DNA from: an uncultured Erysipelotrichaceae bacterium | GTDB taxonomy: Bacteria; Bacillota_I; Bacilli_A; Erysipelotrichales; Coprobacillaceae | Assembly (NCBI GenBank): GCA_900550005.1 | Contig: URQL01000002.1 | Span: 1 to 37,075, forward strand | Reading direction: 5' to 3' | DNA length: 37,075 nt | Shown here: positions 22,031 to 30,603 of the stretch, piece after piece | How the letters are laid out: every line of letters starts with the position of its first letter | Position numbering within the stretch: the first letter of the stretch is position 1 | Translations under genes and position numbers: made by a program | The notes under the pieces: model-generated | Told to the model about the DNA's origin: nothing | The model's input: only the letters and a program-made list of their open reading frames with translations | Databases searched by the model: none

Positions 22031-22449
22031 TTACTTTTGTTTAACAGGAATACGTATTTCTGTAATGTATTTACTTGAATCATTTTCAATAGAATCATCA
22101 ATAAGTGCAATTTCTAGGGAATAGCCATTAATTTCATAACTATTTTTTTGAATATAATCCTATAGTTTTTGATAATAAATAGGCGTATCTAAATGAGTTC
22201 CATGAAAACGGATAGAAATGTGTAAACATTCTTGTGTTTGATCAACTTTTCCTTGAAAGGTGATTGGTAATTTTTGTTTGTATTCTAATTTACGGATTGC
22301 TGGTTCTAATGAAAAGTAAGAATCCTATTTAAGATTATCTTTTATATAAACAATTGGTTTACTTGGTAAATATTTGATTGCAATAATATCAGTTAAAGAT
22401 GCTTTTGCATCTTTGATTTGATTTAAACGGGCAATGATTGTAGAGTCAA
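22031..22449 (-). pseudogene. MerR-family regulator remnant: GyrI-like effector domain only
   Basis: The minus-strand frame reads IIARLNQIKDAKASLTDIIA (end of a coiled-coil linker), then LPSKPIVYIKDNLK-stop, DSYFSLEPAIRKLEYKQKLP, and a stop within QKL-stop-DYIQKNSY, ending TEIRIPVKQK. The linker plus the drug-binding GyrI-like fold is the BmrR type of MerR regulator. The N-terminal DNA-binding half is gone and two stops interrupt the rest. Between it and the riboswitch promoter (21950-22030) there is a CCGTGGT direct repeat inside an AACCTC/GAGGTT pair, possibly its terminator. Confidence 0.65.
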
Positions 22450-23064
22450 TTATAAATTGATTTTATTCTTTAATTTGTTTATATTGAATTGTTTATAAGG
22501 TACCATATTGTTTAAATAAAATTGATCATCTTTTCTAATAAATTCCCATAGTTCTTGAAATGTATTGTCTTCAATACTGGCATAGTACCCTTTTGTTTTC
22601 AAATGTTCTTCCTTTTTACTTTCATCATTATAGATAAAGGGTTGATGATCATGATAGCCTTCAAGATAAACCCAAAAAGAATCCTGTTTATCTAAATTGG
22701 CTTGAATACTAACGATCCATATTTTTGTTAAAGTTGTATCATGACTGATGATATAGCCTTGGTTCATCACTGTCCAATTTACTTTCATTTGCCATGTGTC
22801 AAAACACTCAGGTGTCATATATTTTTTAGCAATATCTACTCTTTGGTCTACAGCTGCATCTTGTAAAGTTTCGAAAGTTTCTTGAATAGTTTGGTATAAA
22901 GATTCTTCATTAAAAAAGTCTGTTTCTTTCTCTAATTTTTTGATTGCTTTTTTCGCAAAATAAACTTTTATAATTAAACGACTTTGATAAAGTAGATAGA
23001 GCGTATAGATCATAAATGCAAGAATAAGATAAATAAGTATGATATTATAAGTTGTTTGATTCAT
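22450..23064 (-). CDS. Tim44-like domain membrane protein
   Basis: 204 residues. One N-terminal membrane helix (NIILIYLILAFMIYTLYLLY) is followed by a basic linker and a Tim44-like domain from about residue 50: FFNEESLYQTIQETFETLQD, the KYMTPECFDTWQMKVNW segment and the closing NTFQELWEFIRKDDQFYLNN. The fold (NTF2-like) binds membranes or lipids; in bacteria the role of such proteins is not settled. Start ATG 23064 follows gaggtgaa. The MerR fossil abuts its 3' end. Confidence 0.78.
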   Translation of the reverse strand: MNQTTYNIILIYLILAFMIYTLYLLYQSRLIIKVYFAKKAIKKLEKETDFFNEESLYQTIQETFETLQDAAVDQRVDIAKKYMTPECFDTWQMKVNWTVMNQGYIISHDTTLTKIWIVSIQANLDKQDSFWVYLEGYHDHQPFIYNDESKKEEHLKTKGYYASIEDNTFQELWEFIRKDDQFYLNNMVPYKQFNINKLKNKINL

Positions 23065-23137
23065 AATTTCACCTCTTGATTACATTTTAGCATATCATTA
23101 TTTTTATATTATGTGAAATAATACGAACATTTCTATA

Positions 23138-23151
23138 ACAAACCGCTTTCA
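23138..23151 (+). promoter_or_regulatory. cre-like site upstream of the esterase pair
   Basis: ACAAACCGCTTTCA fits the CcpA consensus TGWAANCGNTNWCA at all informative positions but the first two, and lies 46 bases before the first esterase ATG. Confidence 0.45.
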
Positions 23152-23196
23152 TTTTAAGATGATTTGGTGTACAATAAGCCTACTGGGGGTGTGAAA

Positions 23197-24384
23197 ATGA
23201 AATTTAATATCATAGCACAAGTAGAAGATGATGGTGAATATGTTGAAGCTTTACAAATTGAATTAAACCAAGAATATTCTTGTTCAACGATTGATTTAGA
23301 TACATTTAGTGTAGAAGCTAGAAATCTTAAACAAGATGGTGAAGTATTTTATGAAGGAAATCGTAAAATTACAGATATTTATTTAAGTAATGAATTTGGT
23401 AAAAAAGAAAATAAAGGTCAATACTTATTTATAGAATTAGAACATGGTTATCAAAATAATGCTTCAGTTTCTATTTATTATAATGTGGTTATGAAAAATG
23501 GAATTTGGGATTTCTTTAATTCGTATAATTTAGAACTTCAATTAAATTATATTTTAAAACAAAATAAACCTTTATCTTTTAATGAGGGCATATTAGAAAC
23601 AACATATAAACAAAATAAAGTTGTTCGACCTTTAGCCGATTTATTTAGTTATGAAACAACAAAAAGTGGATTAGCTTATCGTCAATATGTTCCAACAAAC
23701 AAAAATGAAAGTCAATCTTTAATTATTTGGCTCCATGGTTCAGGTGAAGGTGGTCAAAATAATTTATCACATATAATTGCTAATAAAGGGGCAGTGGCTT
23801 TTGTTAAAGAGGATGTGCAAGCTTTATTTAAAGGAGCTTATGTTTTAGCGCCACAATGTCCTTACAATTGGGCAGTAACAAAAGAAGGATTAGAAAAAAT
23901 TAATCTACCACTTGTAGATGATATTAAAGAAAGTCCAGATTATGTACCTCAAGTTATGGATATGATTTATGAAGTATGTTTAAAATATCCAAATATTGAT
24001 CAAAAGCGAATTTATTTAGCTGGTTGTTCAGCTGGTGCTTCAATGGTATGGAATGTATTATTAAGAGATCCAGAAAAATTTGCTGGAGTGATTCCAATTT
24101 GTGGACCTGAAATTAGTAAAGAAGAACTTGCAAAAGTTGTCAATGTACCTATTTGGATGGTTCATAGCAAAGATGACACCACTGTACCAGTAGAAGGAAG
24201 TATTCAAAACAAAGCTTACTTAGATAAGTTAAACGGAAAAGCGAAATTAACTTTATATGAAAATGTAAGCTTGAATGGAAATAATTATCCAGGACATTGG
24301 TCATGGATTTATGCATTAAACAATTTACCACAAGATCAAGGAACATCCTTGTTTGAATGGTTAAGTAAACAAGAAAGGAAGTAG
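23197..24384 (+). CDS. Alpha/beta-hydrolase esterase with N-terminal Ig-like domain (1)
   Basis: 395 residues, no signal peptide, so cytosolic. Residues 1-about 140 are beta-rich and Ig-like, as in EstA-type esterases. The hydrolase domain follows with the oxyanion turn IIWLHGSGEGG (176-186), nucleophile Ser278 in GCSAG, Asp326/327 in HSKDDTTVP and His367 in GHWSW. That is the prolyl-oligopeptidase/acetyl-xylan-esterase-like clan; the substrate is probably an acylated sugar or short peptide, not resolvable here. I use ATG 23197 after gggggtg, not the upstream in-frame GTG. A paralogue begins 4 bases after its stop. Confidence 0.83.
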   Translation: MKFNIIAQVEDDGEYVEALQIELNQEYSCSTIDLDTFSVEARNLKQDGEVFYEGNRKITDIYLSNEFGKKENKGQYLFIELEHGYQNNASVSIYYNVVMKNGIWDFFNSYNLELQLNYILKQNKPLSFNEGILETTYKQNKVVRPLADLFSYETTKSGLAYRQYVPTNKNESQSLIIWLHGSGEGGQNNLSHIIANKGAVAFVKEDVQALFKGAYVLAPQCPYNWAVTKEGLEKINLPLVDDIKESPDYVPQVMDMIYEVCLKYPNIDQKRIYLAGCSAGASMVWNVLLRDPEKFAGVIPICGPEISKEELAKVVNVPIWMVHSKDDTTVPVEGSIQNKAYLDKLNGKAKLTLYENVSLNGNNYPGHWSWIYALNNLPQDQGTSLFEWLSKQERK

Positions 24385-24388
24385 AAAA

Positions 24389-25621
24389 ATGGAAAAAGTA
24401 ACAGGATATTATGTACCTTATTTTAAAGAAGAAGATTATGGATGTGGTGTAAATTTAATACATGTTCATCTAGATCAAGTATTAGATTCGATTAAAAAAG
24501 AACAATTTAGTGTTAAAGAAACAAAACAAGTAACAGATTTTAGCACGCCAAAATTTGATGTTGTCGTTAAAAGTTTTAATCGCCAAGTAACAGATGTTTA
24601 TTATGAAGATGATCAAGGTAATAAAACCACAACACCAACAAAAAATATTGTAATTGAAATGATGATTTCACCTAGTGATGGTTCACCATTTTTATTCTCA
24701 ATGAAAACAATGTTTAATACTTATAGTGATCCATATGAATTAGATATTCAAGCAACAAATTTAACTGTAGATGGAAAAGAAGTAGAACTTAGTATTACAA
24801 AAACTTATGATAAATATGAAAGTAAAGCAGATGCTTTTAAATTAGATCATTTTAAAGCATCAAATAATCAAGAATATGATTATGCTTATTATCAACCTGA
24901 AAAAGAAAGTTCTACTTTAGTTGTTTGGTTACATGGTATTGGTGAAGGTGGAATCGAACATACAGATCCTTATGTTACATTACTTGCAAATAAAGTTACA
25001 GCTTTAGTAAGCACAGAATTTCAAAATACATTAGGTGGAGCGCATGTATTAGTTCCTCAATGTCCAACTTTTTGGATGGATAAAACTGGTGAAGGATTAG
25101 TAGATGGTAGAATTGCTGAAGCAGATGGTACATCTTTCTATACAGATTCATTACATGAATGTATTAATGATTATCGACAAAAACATAACATTGAGAAAGT
25201 TGTTATTTGTGGATGTTCAAATGGTGGTTATATGACATTATTATTTGCTTTAAAATATAAAGATGAATATGATGTTTATATCCCAATTTGTGAAGCAATT
25301 CCAGATAAATATATTCGTGATGAACAACTAGAAGGAATTAAAGATTTACCACTTTATTTCATTTATTCAAAGGATGATACAACAGTTGTCCCTAGTATTC
25401 ATGAAGAACCTACAATCAAACGTCTACAAGCTATGAAGGCAAGTAATTTACATTCATTTGTCAGTGATGTGGTTATTGATACTACTGGTAAATTTAATGA
25501 TGAAAATGATAATCCAGTTCAATATGATGGTCACTGGTCTTGGATTTATTTCTTCAATAATGAAGCAAGTAAAACAAATGAGTCTACAATTTGGCAATGG
25601 ATCAAAAATCAATTAGATTAA
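24389..25621 (+). CDS. Alpha/beta-hydrolase esterase with N-terminal Ig-like domain (2)
   Basis: 410 residues, a tandem paralogue of the gene before it, and translationally close (4-base gap, RBS aaggaag inside the first gene). It has the same order: a beta-rich N-terminal domain (1-155), LVVWLHGIGEGG (177-188), nucleophile Ser277 in GCSNG, Asp329/330 in YSKDDTTVVP and His382 in GHWSW. All catalytic residues are kept in both copies, but the N-terminal domains have diverged far more than the catalytic cores. The two may act on different acyl substrates. A strong terminator follows. Confidence 0.83.
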   Translation: MEKVTGYYVPYFKEEDYGCGVNLIHVHLDQVLDSIKKEQFSVKETKQVTDFSTPKFDVVVKSFNRQVTDVYYEDDQGNKTTTPTKNIVIEMMISPSDGSPFLFSMKTMFNTYSDPYELDIQATNLTVDGKEVELSITKTYDKYESKADAFKLDHFKASNNQEYDYAYYQPEKESSTLVVWLHGIGEGGIEHTDPYVTLLANKVTALVSTEFQNTLGGAHVLVPQCPTFWMDKTGEGLVDGRIAEADGTSFYTDSLHECINDYRQKHNIEKVVICGCSNGGYMTLLFALKYKDEYDVYIPICEAIPDKYIRDEQLEGIKDLPLYFIYSKDDTTVVPSIHEEPTIKRLQAMKASNLHSFVSDVVIDTTGKFNDENDNPVQYDGHWSWIYFFNNEASKTNESTIWQWIKNQLD

Positions 25622-25645
25622 TTTCATATTACAAATAAGAAAATA

Positions 25646-25693
25646 AAAAAAGTGGAGAGTGTTCCTAAAAAATCGGAACAATCTCCACTTTTT
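25646..25693 (+). terminator. Terminator of the esterase operon
   Basis: AAAAAGTGGAGA and GTTCC pair with GGAAC and TCTCCACTTTTT, a long interrupted stem flanked by A and T runs. Confidence 0.88.
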
Positions 25694-25694
25694 A

Positions 25695-25893
25695 AATTTA
25701 GTAAGTGTTAAAGATTTACTATACCTTTATCCTATATATTAAAATTTTTAAAGAAAATCATGATCATTCCCGAAATGAGTTTGACATATAATAGTCTTAA
25801 AATCATAGCTAATGAGTACATAAGTACGTGTTTTTATAGCGTAAACGATTTTTCCATTGAATTATTAAAGTCGTTGTATAAGAATCTTCTTAA
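25695..25893. other. Intergenic stretch without a recognised gene
   Basis: The minus strand has a short open run (IVYAIKTRTYVLISYDFKTI then CQTHFGNDHDF) with no start or RBS, possibly old coding or transposon debris. I cannot assign it. GCGTAAACGATTT near 25839 has a cre-like core but poor ends. Confidence 0.3.
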
Positions 25894-26727
25894 TTACTTT
25901 TTAAAATAAGCGACAATGATTCCTTTAGGGCCAACATGAGTACCAATGATTGGACCAATTTCATAAATAGAAGTGATTAAATTTGGATTTTTATCAAGTA
26001 GTAATGTATTAAATTTATTTGCTTTTTCTAAGTCATGACTATGAGCAATAGCAATACCATAAGCAGCATCGAAATTTGGATCGTTAAGAGTAGCTTCGAT
26101 CATATAAGCTAGAGCAGATTTTGTTCCACGTACATTTTTAATGGATTCAATTAAACCATCATTGATCGCTAAAATAGGTTTTAATTTTAATGTATCCGCA
26201 ATATTAGCAAGTACTGCAGGAACACGTCCTCCCTTTTTTAGATAAACAAGATTTTCAGGTACCCCATATAATTGAATCTTATTTCTTTGAATTAAAAGCC
26301 TTTCATAGATTTCTTTAATGCACATACCTTGATCTCTAAGTTTAACAGCATATTCTACAAGTAATCTTAAAGATACAGTTGCTTGCAAAGAATCTACAAT
26401 ATAAATAGGTTCGTATTCACTAATACTTTTTGCTAGTATTGCACTGTTGTATGTTCCTGATAATTTAGAAGAAACACAGATCACTAAAACTTCCTCATTA
26501 TTTCTTTTTGCTTCTTCAAATAATTCTACATATTCATGAGGTGATGGTTGACTAGAAACAGGTAATGCTTTACTTGTTTCTAGTTTTTTATAGAAAGCTT
26601 CAAAAGAGTCGGGTGTATTTTCTTTAAATACTTCATCTTGAAAAGATGAAGTCATTGTAACAAGTTTTATATTCCATTTTTGTGCTTCAGATAACAAAAT
26701 ATCTGAAGATAAATCCGTAATAATCAT
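25894..26727 (-). CDS. DegV-family fatty-acid-binding protein (FakB-like)
   Basis: 277 residues. IITDLSSDILLSEAQKW is the standard DegV opening (T/S-D-S-x-x-D); the conserved SQPSPHEYVELFEEAKRNNE, VICVSSKLSGTYNSAILAKS with the lipid-head-binding Ser/Thr region, and LKKGGRVPAVLANIADTLKL with the central GGR all match. DegV proteins bind a fatty acid and present it to the kinase FakA for phospholipid synthesis. It stands alone with a divergent TetR gene and two operators between them, so it is probably repressed by that regulator. Confidence 0.9.
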   Translation of the reverse strand: MIITDLSSDILLSEAQKWNIKLVTMTSSFQDEVFKENTPDSFEAFYKKLETSKALPVSSQPSPHEYVELFEEAKRNNEEVLVICVSSKLSGTYNSAILAKSISEYEPIYIVDSLQATVSLRLLVEYAVKLRDQGMCIKEIYERLLIQRNKIQLYGVPENLVYLKKGGRVPAVLANIADTLKLKPILAINDGLIESIKNVRGTKSALAYMIEATLNDPNFDAAYGIAIAHSHDLEKANKFNTLLLDKNPNLITSIYEIGPIIGTHVGPKGIIVAYFKK

Positions 26728-26760
26728 ATTTATTATCTCCTTATTGACGAGTAAATTTTA

Positions 26761-26853
26761 ATATGAGATAATTTGTCTCATATAACAACAAGTAGTATAA
26801 CAAAATTTAAATAAGAAACAATAGGTCAATATGATACAAATTGTATCATATTG
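26761..26853. promoter_or_regulatory. Twin 23-bp palindromic operators between degV and tetR
   Basis: Site 1 (26761-26783): ATATGAGA-N7-TCTCATAT, perfect arms. Site 2 (26827-26853): CAATATGATACAA and TTGTATCATATTG around a single base, a perfect 27-base dyad whose inner 23 bases (26829-26851) align with site 1 at 17 positions. One site lies near each divergent gene, as expected for a TetR protein repressing both its own gene and degV. Confidence 0.8.
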
Positions 26854-26866
26854 TATGAGGTAGAAT

Positions 26867-27394
26867 ATGAATAAAACAGATAAACGTTACATTGCCAATC
26901 AACAAGCAATACAAAAAATCGGTACAGCTTTAACAACCCTAATGAATGAAATACCTTTTTCAGATATTACAGTTAGTCAAATTATTGAAAAAGCAGGTGT
27001 TGCCAGAGCGACTTATTATCGTAATTTTTCAACAAAAGAAGAAGTATTAATTAAAATGGTGGATCATATTATGGAAGAATATCATCAAAAAGCAAAAAAA
27101 CTCAATGCTAAATCATTTAGCTATGAGTCAATTCTTTTAATATTTCAATATTTTAAAGAATATCAATCCGTGATCCTCCCTGTATTTCATAGTGGATTAG
27201 CCTATATTTATTTAGATCTTTTTGATCAAGAATTAGAAGATAAAATAGGGCATATGAAATACAATGATATTGAAAGATATCGAGTTTATTTCTATTCGGG
27301 TGCATTGTATAATGTCTTTTTAAAGTGGATTGAAAATAATATGGAAGAAAGTTGTGAAGAAATGGCACGAATTACTTCTAAGTTAATTCAGTAA
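26867..27394 (+). CDS. TetR/AcrR-family regulator
   Basis: 175 residues. The N-terminal HTH (about 10-60) is typical: ALTTLMNEIPFSDITVSQII followed by EKAGVARATYYRNFSTKEE, with YYRNFSTKEEVL the recognition helix and its continuation. The C-terminal helical ligand domain resembles the DhaS/YxaF-like group found beside dha or fatty-acid genes, consistent with the divergent degV. Start ATG 26867 follows gaggtagaat. The twin palindromes upstream fit autoregulation. Ligand unknown; a fatty acid or derivative is an inference from context. Confidence 0.87.
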   Translation: MNKTDKRYIANQQAIQKIGTALTTLMNEIPFSDITVSQIIEKAGVARATYYRNFSTKEEVLIKMVDHIMEEYHQKAKKLNAKSFSYESILLIFQYFKEYQSVILPVFHSGLAYIYLDLFDQELEDKIGHMKYNDIERYRVYFYSGALYNVFLKWIENNMEESCEEMARITSKLIQ

Positions 27395-27857
27395 GGACTT
27401 TATTTAAACTATCGGGATGAATGTGGATATTTTGATCCCATAAATCATTGTAGGTAGCTATAAATTCTTTTTTTACCAATTCTTCTTTATTAATGGTAAT
27501 GAAATGAATTGTATAAAGAAGTTTGGTGAAATAATAGTGTGGTAAAACTTGTGTCGTATTTTGAATGAATACGATTTTATTTGCATTTTTACAATTAGAT
27601 AGGATTTTTTTAATCTTTATACGATCTTGATCATTTAATTTTTCATAATGATTAAGTAAATAATTTAAATATTTAGCTTCACATTCTATTGCATGATCAT
27701 GAATTTGATAAGTTGTTTGATTATAAAAGATAGGATAGGAACAATTGATTAAATAAATATTTTTAGTGGAATCAAGTTGATTGATGAAGGGTATAAAGAT
27801 GGAGATTGAAGCAAAGATACGTTGCTTTAAGTAAAAAATCCTCTGTAATAGAGGATT
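27378..27857 (-). pseudogene. Long open frame without a start codon, probable 5'-truncated gene
   Basis: The minus strand is open for about 159 codons from 27857 to the TAG at 27378, overlapping the end of tetR by 17 bases. It reads LKQRIFASISIFIPFINQLD, DSTKNIYLINCSYPIFYNQT, and ends HIHPDSLNKVLTELT. There is no ATG, GTG or TTG near its beginning, which lies inside the GH1 terminator hairpin. The amino-acid make-up is protein-like and the frame has no stops, so it is probably a recently truncated gene. Family unknown. Confidence 0.5.
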
Positions 27858-27860
27858 TTA
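27833..27860 (-). terminator. Terminator of GH1 copy 2
   Basis: Minus-strand AATCCTC-tattaca-GAGGATTTTTTAC, 2 bases after the GH1 stop. Confidence 0.83.
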
Positions 27861-27862
27861 GA

Positions 27863-29341
27863 TTAGTCATTACTTAAATCTTCTCCGTTTGTAGCAATAA
27901 CTTTTTTATACCAATTAAATGATTTTTTCTTAGAACGTTTTAAAGTTCCTTTACCTTCATCATCCATATCTACATAGATGAAACCATAACGTTTTCTCAT
28001 TTCACCAGTACCTTCTGAAAAAAGGTCAATACATCCCCATGGAGTGTATCCCCATAAGTTAACACCATCAATATCGATGGCTTTTTTCATTTCCGCAATA
28101 TGTTTAGCCATGTAATCAATACGGTAATCATCATTGATTGATCCATCTTCTTCGACTGTGTCACGAGCACCTAATCCATTTTCTACGATCATTAATGGTA
28201 ATTGGTATTTATCCCATAATTGATTTAAAGCAATACGGATACCTTTAGGATCGATTGGCCATCCCCATTCACTTTCAGTTACATAAGGGTTTTTAACACC
28301 ACCCATTTGGTTTCCACCTGTTTTTTCACCATTAGGATCAGCTTGTACAACAGCTGAGTTATAATAACTAAATCCAATATAGTCTACTGTACCGGCCTTT
28401 AAGATTTCATCATCATCTTTTTCTTTTTGAATGACAATACCTTTTCTTTCATATTCTTTTAATTTATAACTTGGATAGTATCCACGGCATTGTACATCTG
28501 TAAAGAAGTTTTTAAATCCTTTTGCAAAATCCATTTCTGCTTGAACATCATCTGGATTACAAGAATATGGATAAGTTAAAATGTAAGCAACCATCATCCC
28601 AATTTTAAAGTCTGGATTGATTTTATGTCCTAAAATAACAGCTTTTGCTGAAGCGATAAATAAGTGATGAATAGCTTGAGCTTGTTTTTGTGGATTAGAA
28701 ATGGCTTCTGTGATTCCAATATTACCAAAATCACTACAGAAGTTGATTTCATTAAATGTCATCCAATATTTTACTTTATCTTTATAACGAGTAAAAATTG
28801 TTTCACTAAAAGTTAAGAAGAAATCAATCACTCTTCGATCCGCCCAACCATCATATTCGTCAGCTAAATGTAATGGAATATCAAAGTGATTCATTGTAAC
28901 TACAGGTTCAATACTATATTTTTTACATTCATCAAAGATATTTTCGTAGAATTTTAAGCCTTCTTCATTTGGTTCTTTATCATCTCCATTAGGATAGATT
29001 CGTGACCAGTTAATAGACATACGGAAGCATTTGAATCCCATTTCAGCAAAGAGTCCAATGTCTTCTTTCCAGTGATTATAAAAATCAGTAGCTACATGAC
29101 TTGGATAATAAATATTTTCATCAACATATGCTTTTGCACCTGCTGGTACTTCTCCACCATTACGGTTAACAGTTGTTTTTGTACCATCAGCTAATTTAAT
29201 TGTGATTTTTCTAGGTGTATTCATATCACCACCTGTAATAACATCAGCAGTAGCTAATCCTTTACCACCTGAAAGATAGCCACCTTCATATTGGTTAGCA
29301 GCAGTAGCGCCACCCCATAAAAAATCTTTTGGAAATCCCAT
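27863..29341 (-). CDS. 6-phospho-beta-glucosidase, GH1 (copy 2)
   Basis: 492 residues, paralogous to the gene at 13886-15406. FLWGGATAANQYEGGYLSGG opens the barrel; acid/base Glu198 is in TFNEIN, nucleophile Glu387 in MIVENGLG, and the phosphate-binding SEGTGEMRKRYGFIYVD is present near the end. Both copies end KKSF(Y/N)WYKKVIA(S/T)NGEDLS, so duplication is evident, while the segments around residues 40-75 and 205-225 differ and may set aglycone preference. RBS aaggaggg before ATG 29341. A consensus cre overlaps the promoter, so glucose repression is expected. Confidence 0.92.
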   Translation of the reverse strand: MGFPKDFLWGGATAANQYEGGYLSGGKGLATADVITGGDMNTPRKITIKLADGTKTTVNRNGGEVPAGAKAYVDENIYYPSHVATDFYNHWKEDIGLFAEMGFKCFRMSINWSRIYPNGDDKEPNEEGLKFYENIFDECKKYSIEPVVTMNHFDIPLHLADEYDGWADRRVIDFFLTFSETIFTRYKDKVKYWMTFNEINFCSDFGNIGITEAISNPQKQAQAIHHLFIASAKAVILGHKINPDFKIGMMVAYILTYPYSCNPDDVQAEMDFAKGFKNFFTDVQCRGYYPSYKLKEYERKGIVIQKEKDDDEILKAGTVDYIGFSYYNSAVVQADPNGEKTGGNQMGGVKNPYVTESEWGWPIDPKGIRIALNQLWDKYQLPLMIVENGLGARDTVEEDGSINDDYRIDYMAKHIAEMKKAIDIDGVNLWGYTPWGCIDLFSEGTGEMRKRYGFIYVDMDDEGKGTLKRSKKKSFNWYKKVIATNGEDLSND

Positions 29342-29359
29342 TTTATTTCCCTCCTTGTT

Positions 29360-29378
29360 TGATATCGTTTACATTATA
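29360..29378 (-). promoter_or_regulatory. Consensus cre overlapping an extended -10
   Basis: Minus-strand TGTAAACGATATCA (29360-29373) meets the CcpA consensus TGWAANCGNTNWCA at every fixed position. The -10 TATAAT (29373-29378), preceded by TGT, touches it, so bound CcpA would block initiation of the GH1 gene. Confidence 0.8.
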
Positions 29379-29484
29379 ACATAGAAGAAAGAATATTTCA
29401 TTCAAATCTTGAAGGGTATTTTTCAAGGTTTGCAAAAATTAGAATGAAGAAAAGAAATAGGTTAGGGTAAATTGGGGTGATGAT

Positions 29485-30075
29485 ATGAATAAAAAATATT
29501 TCTTTTTTGATATAGTGGTACTTTAGCCATAGGAACACCAGGGCAAGAATCGATACCTGAATCAACGAAACTTGCCTTACAAAAGCTAAGAGAGCAAGGT
29601 CATTTTTTAGCGATTGCTACAGGTAGAAGCTATGCCATGGCTAAAGAGACAATGGGAAAATTAGGGTTTTATAATATGGTGAGTGATGGTGGTAATGGGA
29701 TCACTATTGATGATCAATTACTTGGTATTGAACCTTTAGATTACAAACAAATTTATAAAGTTTATATTGCTTGCTTGGCACCTGAAGAAGAAAAATTAGA
29801 AACTTTAAAAGAACTTCCCTGGTGTCGTTCCCATAAAGATATTTATTTGTGGAACCAGGAGATAAGTCTGTCGGCATTAAAAAAATCGTTGATCATTTAG
29901 GTGGCGATTATAAGGATATTGTAGTATTTGGTGATGAAAAAAACGACTTAAGTATGTTCAATGATGAATGGCCATCTATTGCGATGGGAAATGCTATTGA
30001 TGAGTTAAAGCAAAAAACATCTTATATGGTATTTATAACGTTTGTTTACATTATGGATGGATCAAAGAATATTAG
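29485..30075 (+). pseudogene. Decayed HAD-IIB (Cof-type) phosphatase
   Basis: ATG 29485 reads MNKKYFFFDI, then a 2-base loss breaks motif I (expected DIDGTL). The right frame resumes GTLAIGTPGQESIPESTKLA, FLAIATGRSYAMAKETMGKL and VSDGGNGITIDDQLLGIEPL, breaks again near 29855 with loss of much of the cap domain, and resumes with EPGDKSVGIKKIVDHLGGDY and VVFGDEKNDLSMFN. A third shift near 30040 gives the ending CLHYGWIKEY. Two long sub-frames (29637-29900, 29849-30148) are parts of this one gene. Confidence 0.82.
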
Positions 30076-30220
30076 ATTCTTCTTTTTTTTCGAAAAAAAT
30101 AAAAAATATCCTATGTTTCACTATAAATTTACATATTATGTAAATTAAGTATATTTCTTGCATTTTAAAATGAATGAGCGTATAATCCTCATTAATGTCA
30201 AAAAGCAAAGGAGGATGCTT

Positions 30221-30562
30221 ATGAAAATTAAATACTTTTCTAAAAGATCACTTTTGTTAATATATGAAATGGTTAGAATGATAATGAATGGCGGAGGTAC
30301 CATTTATGTTGGTATGAGCGAAACGGGAATCGTTTATGGAATCGATAATGCCAACTTGCTTACACGAGAAATTGCTCATACAGTATTAAATTTAGTTCCT
30401 AATTATCACTATGTGATCGATGCTTATATTGAACCTATTCAAGGTAAAGAAGTTGTGCGTATTGAAATCAATGTTAAACAAAGTGAAAAAGCGTTATTTA
30501 ATCAATATAATGTAAAAAATAATAAGAATAAATTTATTCCTATTAACCAATTAGCAGGATAA
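30221..30562 (+). CDS. Small AlbA_2/Schlafen-like domain protein
   Basis: 113 residues. NGGGTIYVGMSETGIVYGID is the hallmark of the AlbA_2 (Schlafen-type) domain, normally preceded by 'E-x-K' and 'lkEIvAFaNt'; here the first part is FSKRSLLLIYEMVRMIMNGG, so the acidic residue of the usual motif is missing. Full-length relatives are 300-500 residues with a C-terminal winged-helix part; only the AlbA_2 core is present. It may be a trimmed relic or a mini-protein. I use ATG 30221 with aaaggagg 6 bases before; an ATG two codons earlier overlaps the RBS. Confidence 0.65.
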   Translation: MKIKYFSKRSLLLIYEMVRMIMNGGGTIYVGMSETGIVYGIDNANLLTREIAHTVLNLVPNYHYVIDAYIEPIQGKEVVRIEINVKQSEKALFNQYNVKNNKNKFIPINQLAG

Positions 30563-30598
30563 AAACAACCAAGAGTCATTTTCTCTTGGTTGTTTTAG
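30561..30598. terminator. Bidirectional terminator
   Basis: AAAACAACCAAGAG/CTCTTGGTTGTTTT perfect 14-bp stem with loop tcatttt. Confidence 0.88.
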
Positions 30599-30603
30599 TT
30601 ATC

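Noticed and set aside
25785..25800. TTGACATATAAT string
   Set aside because: -35 and -10 look-alikes touch each other without a spacer; not a promoter.
30077..30110. T9/A7 inverted run after the HAD fossil
   Set aside because: Simple low-complexity A/T sequence; it may be a weak terminator but there is no GC stem to support one.
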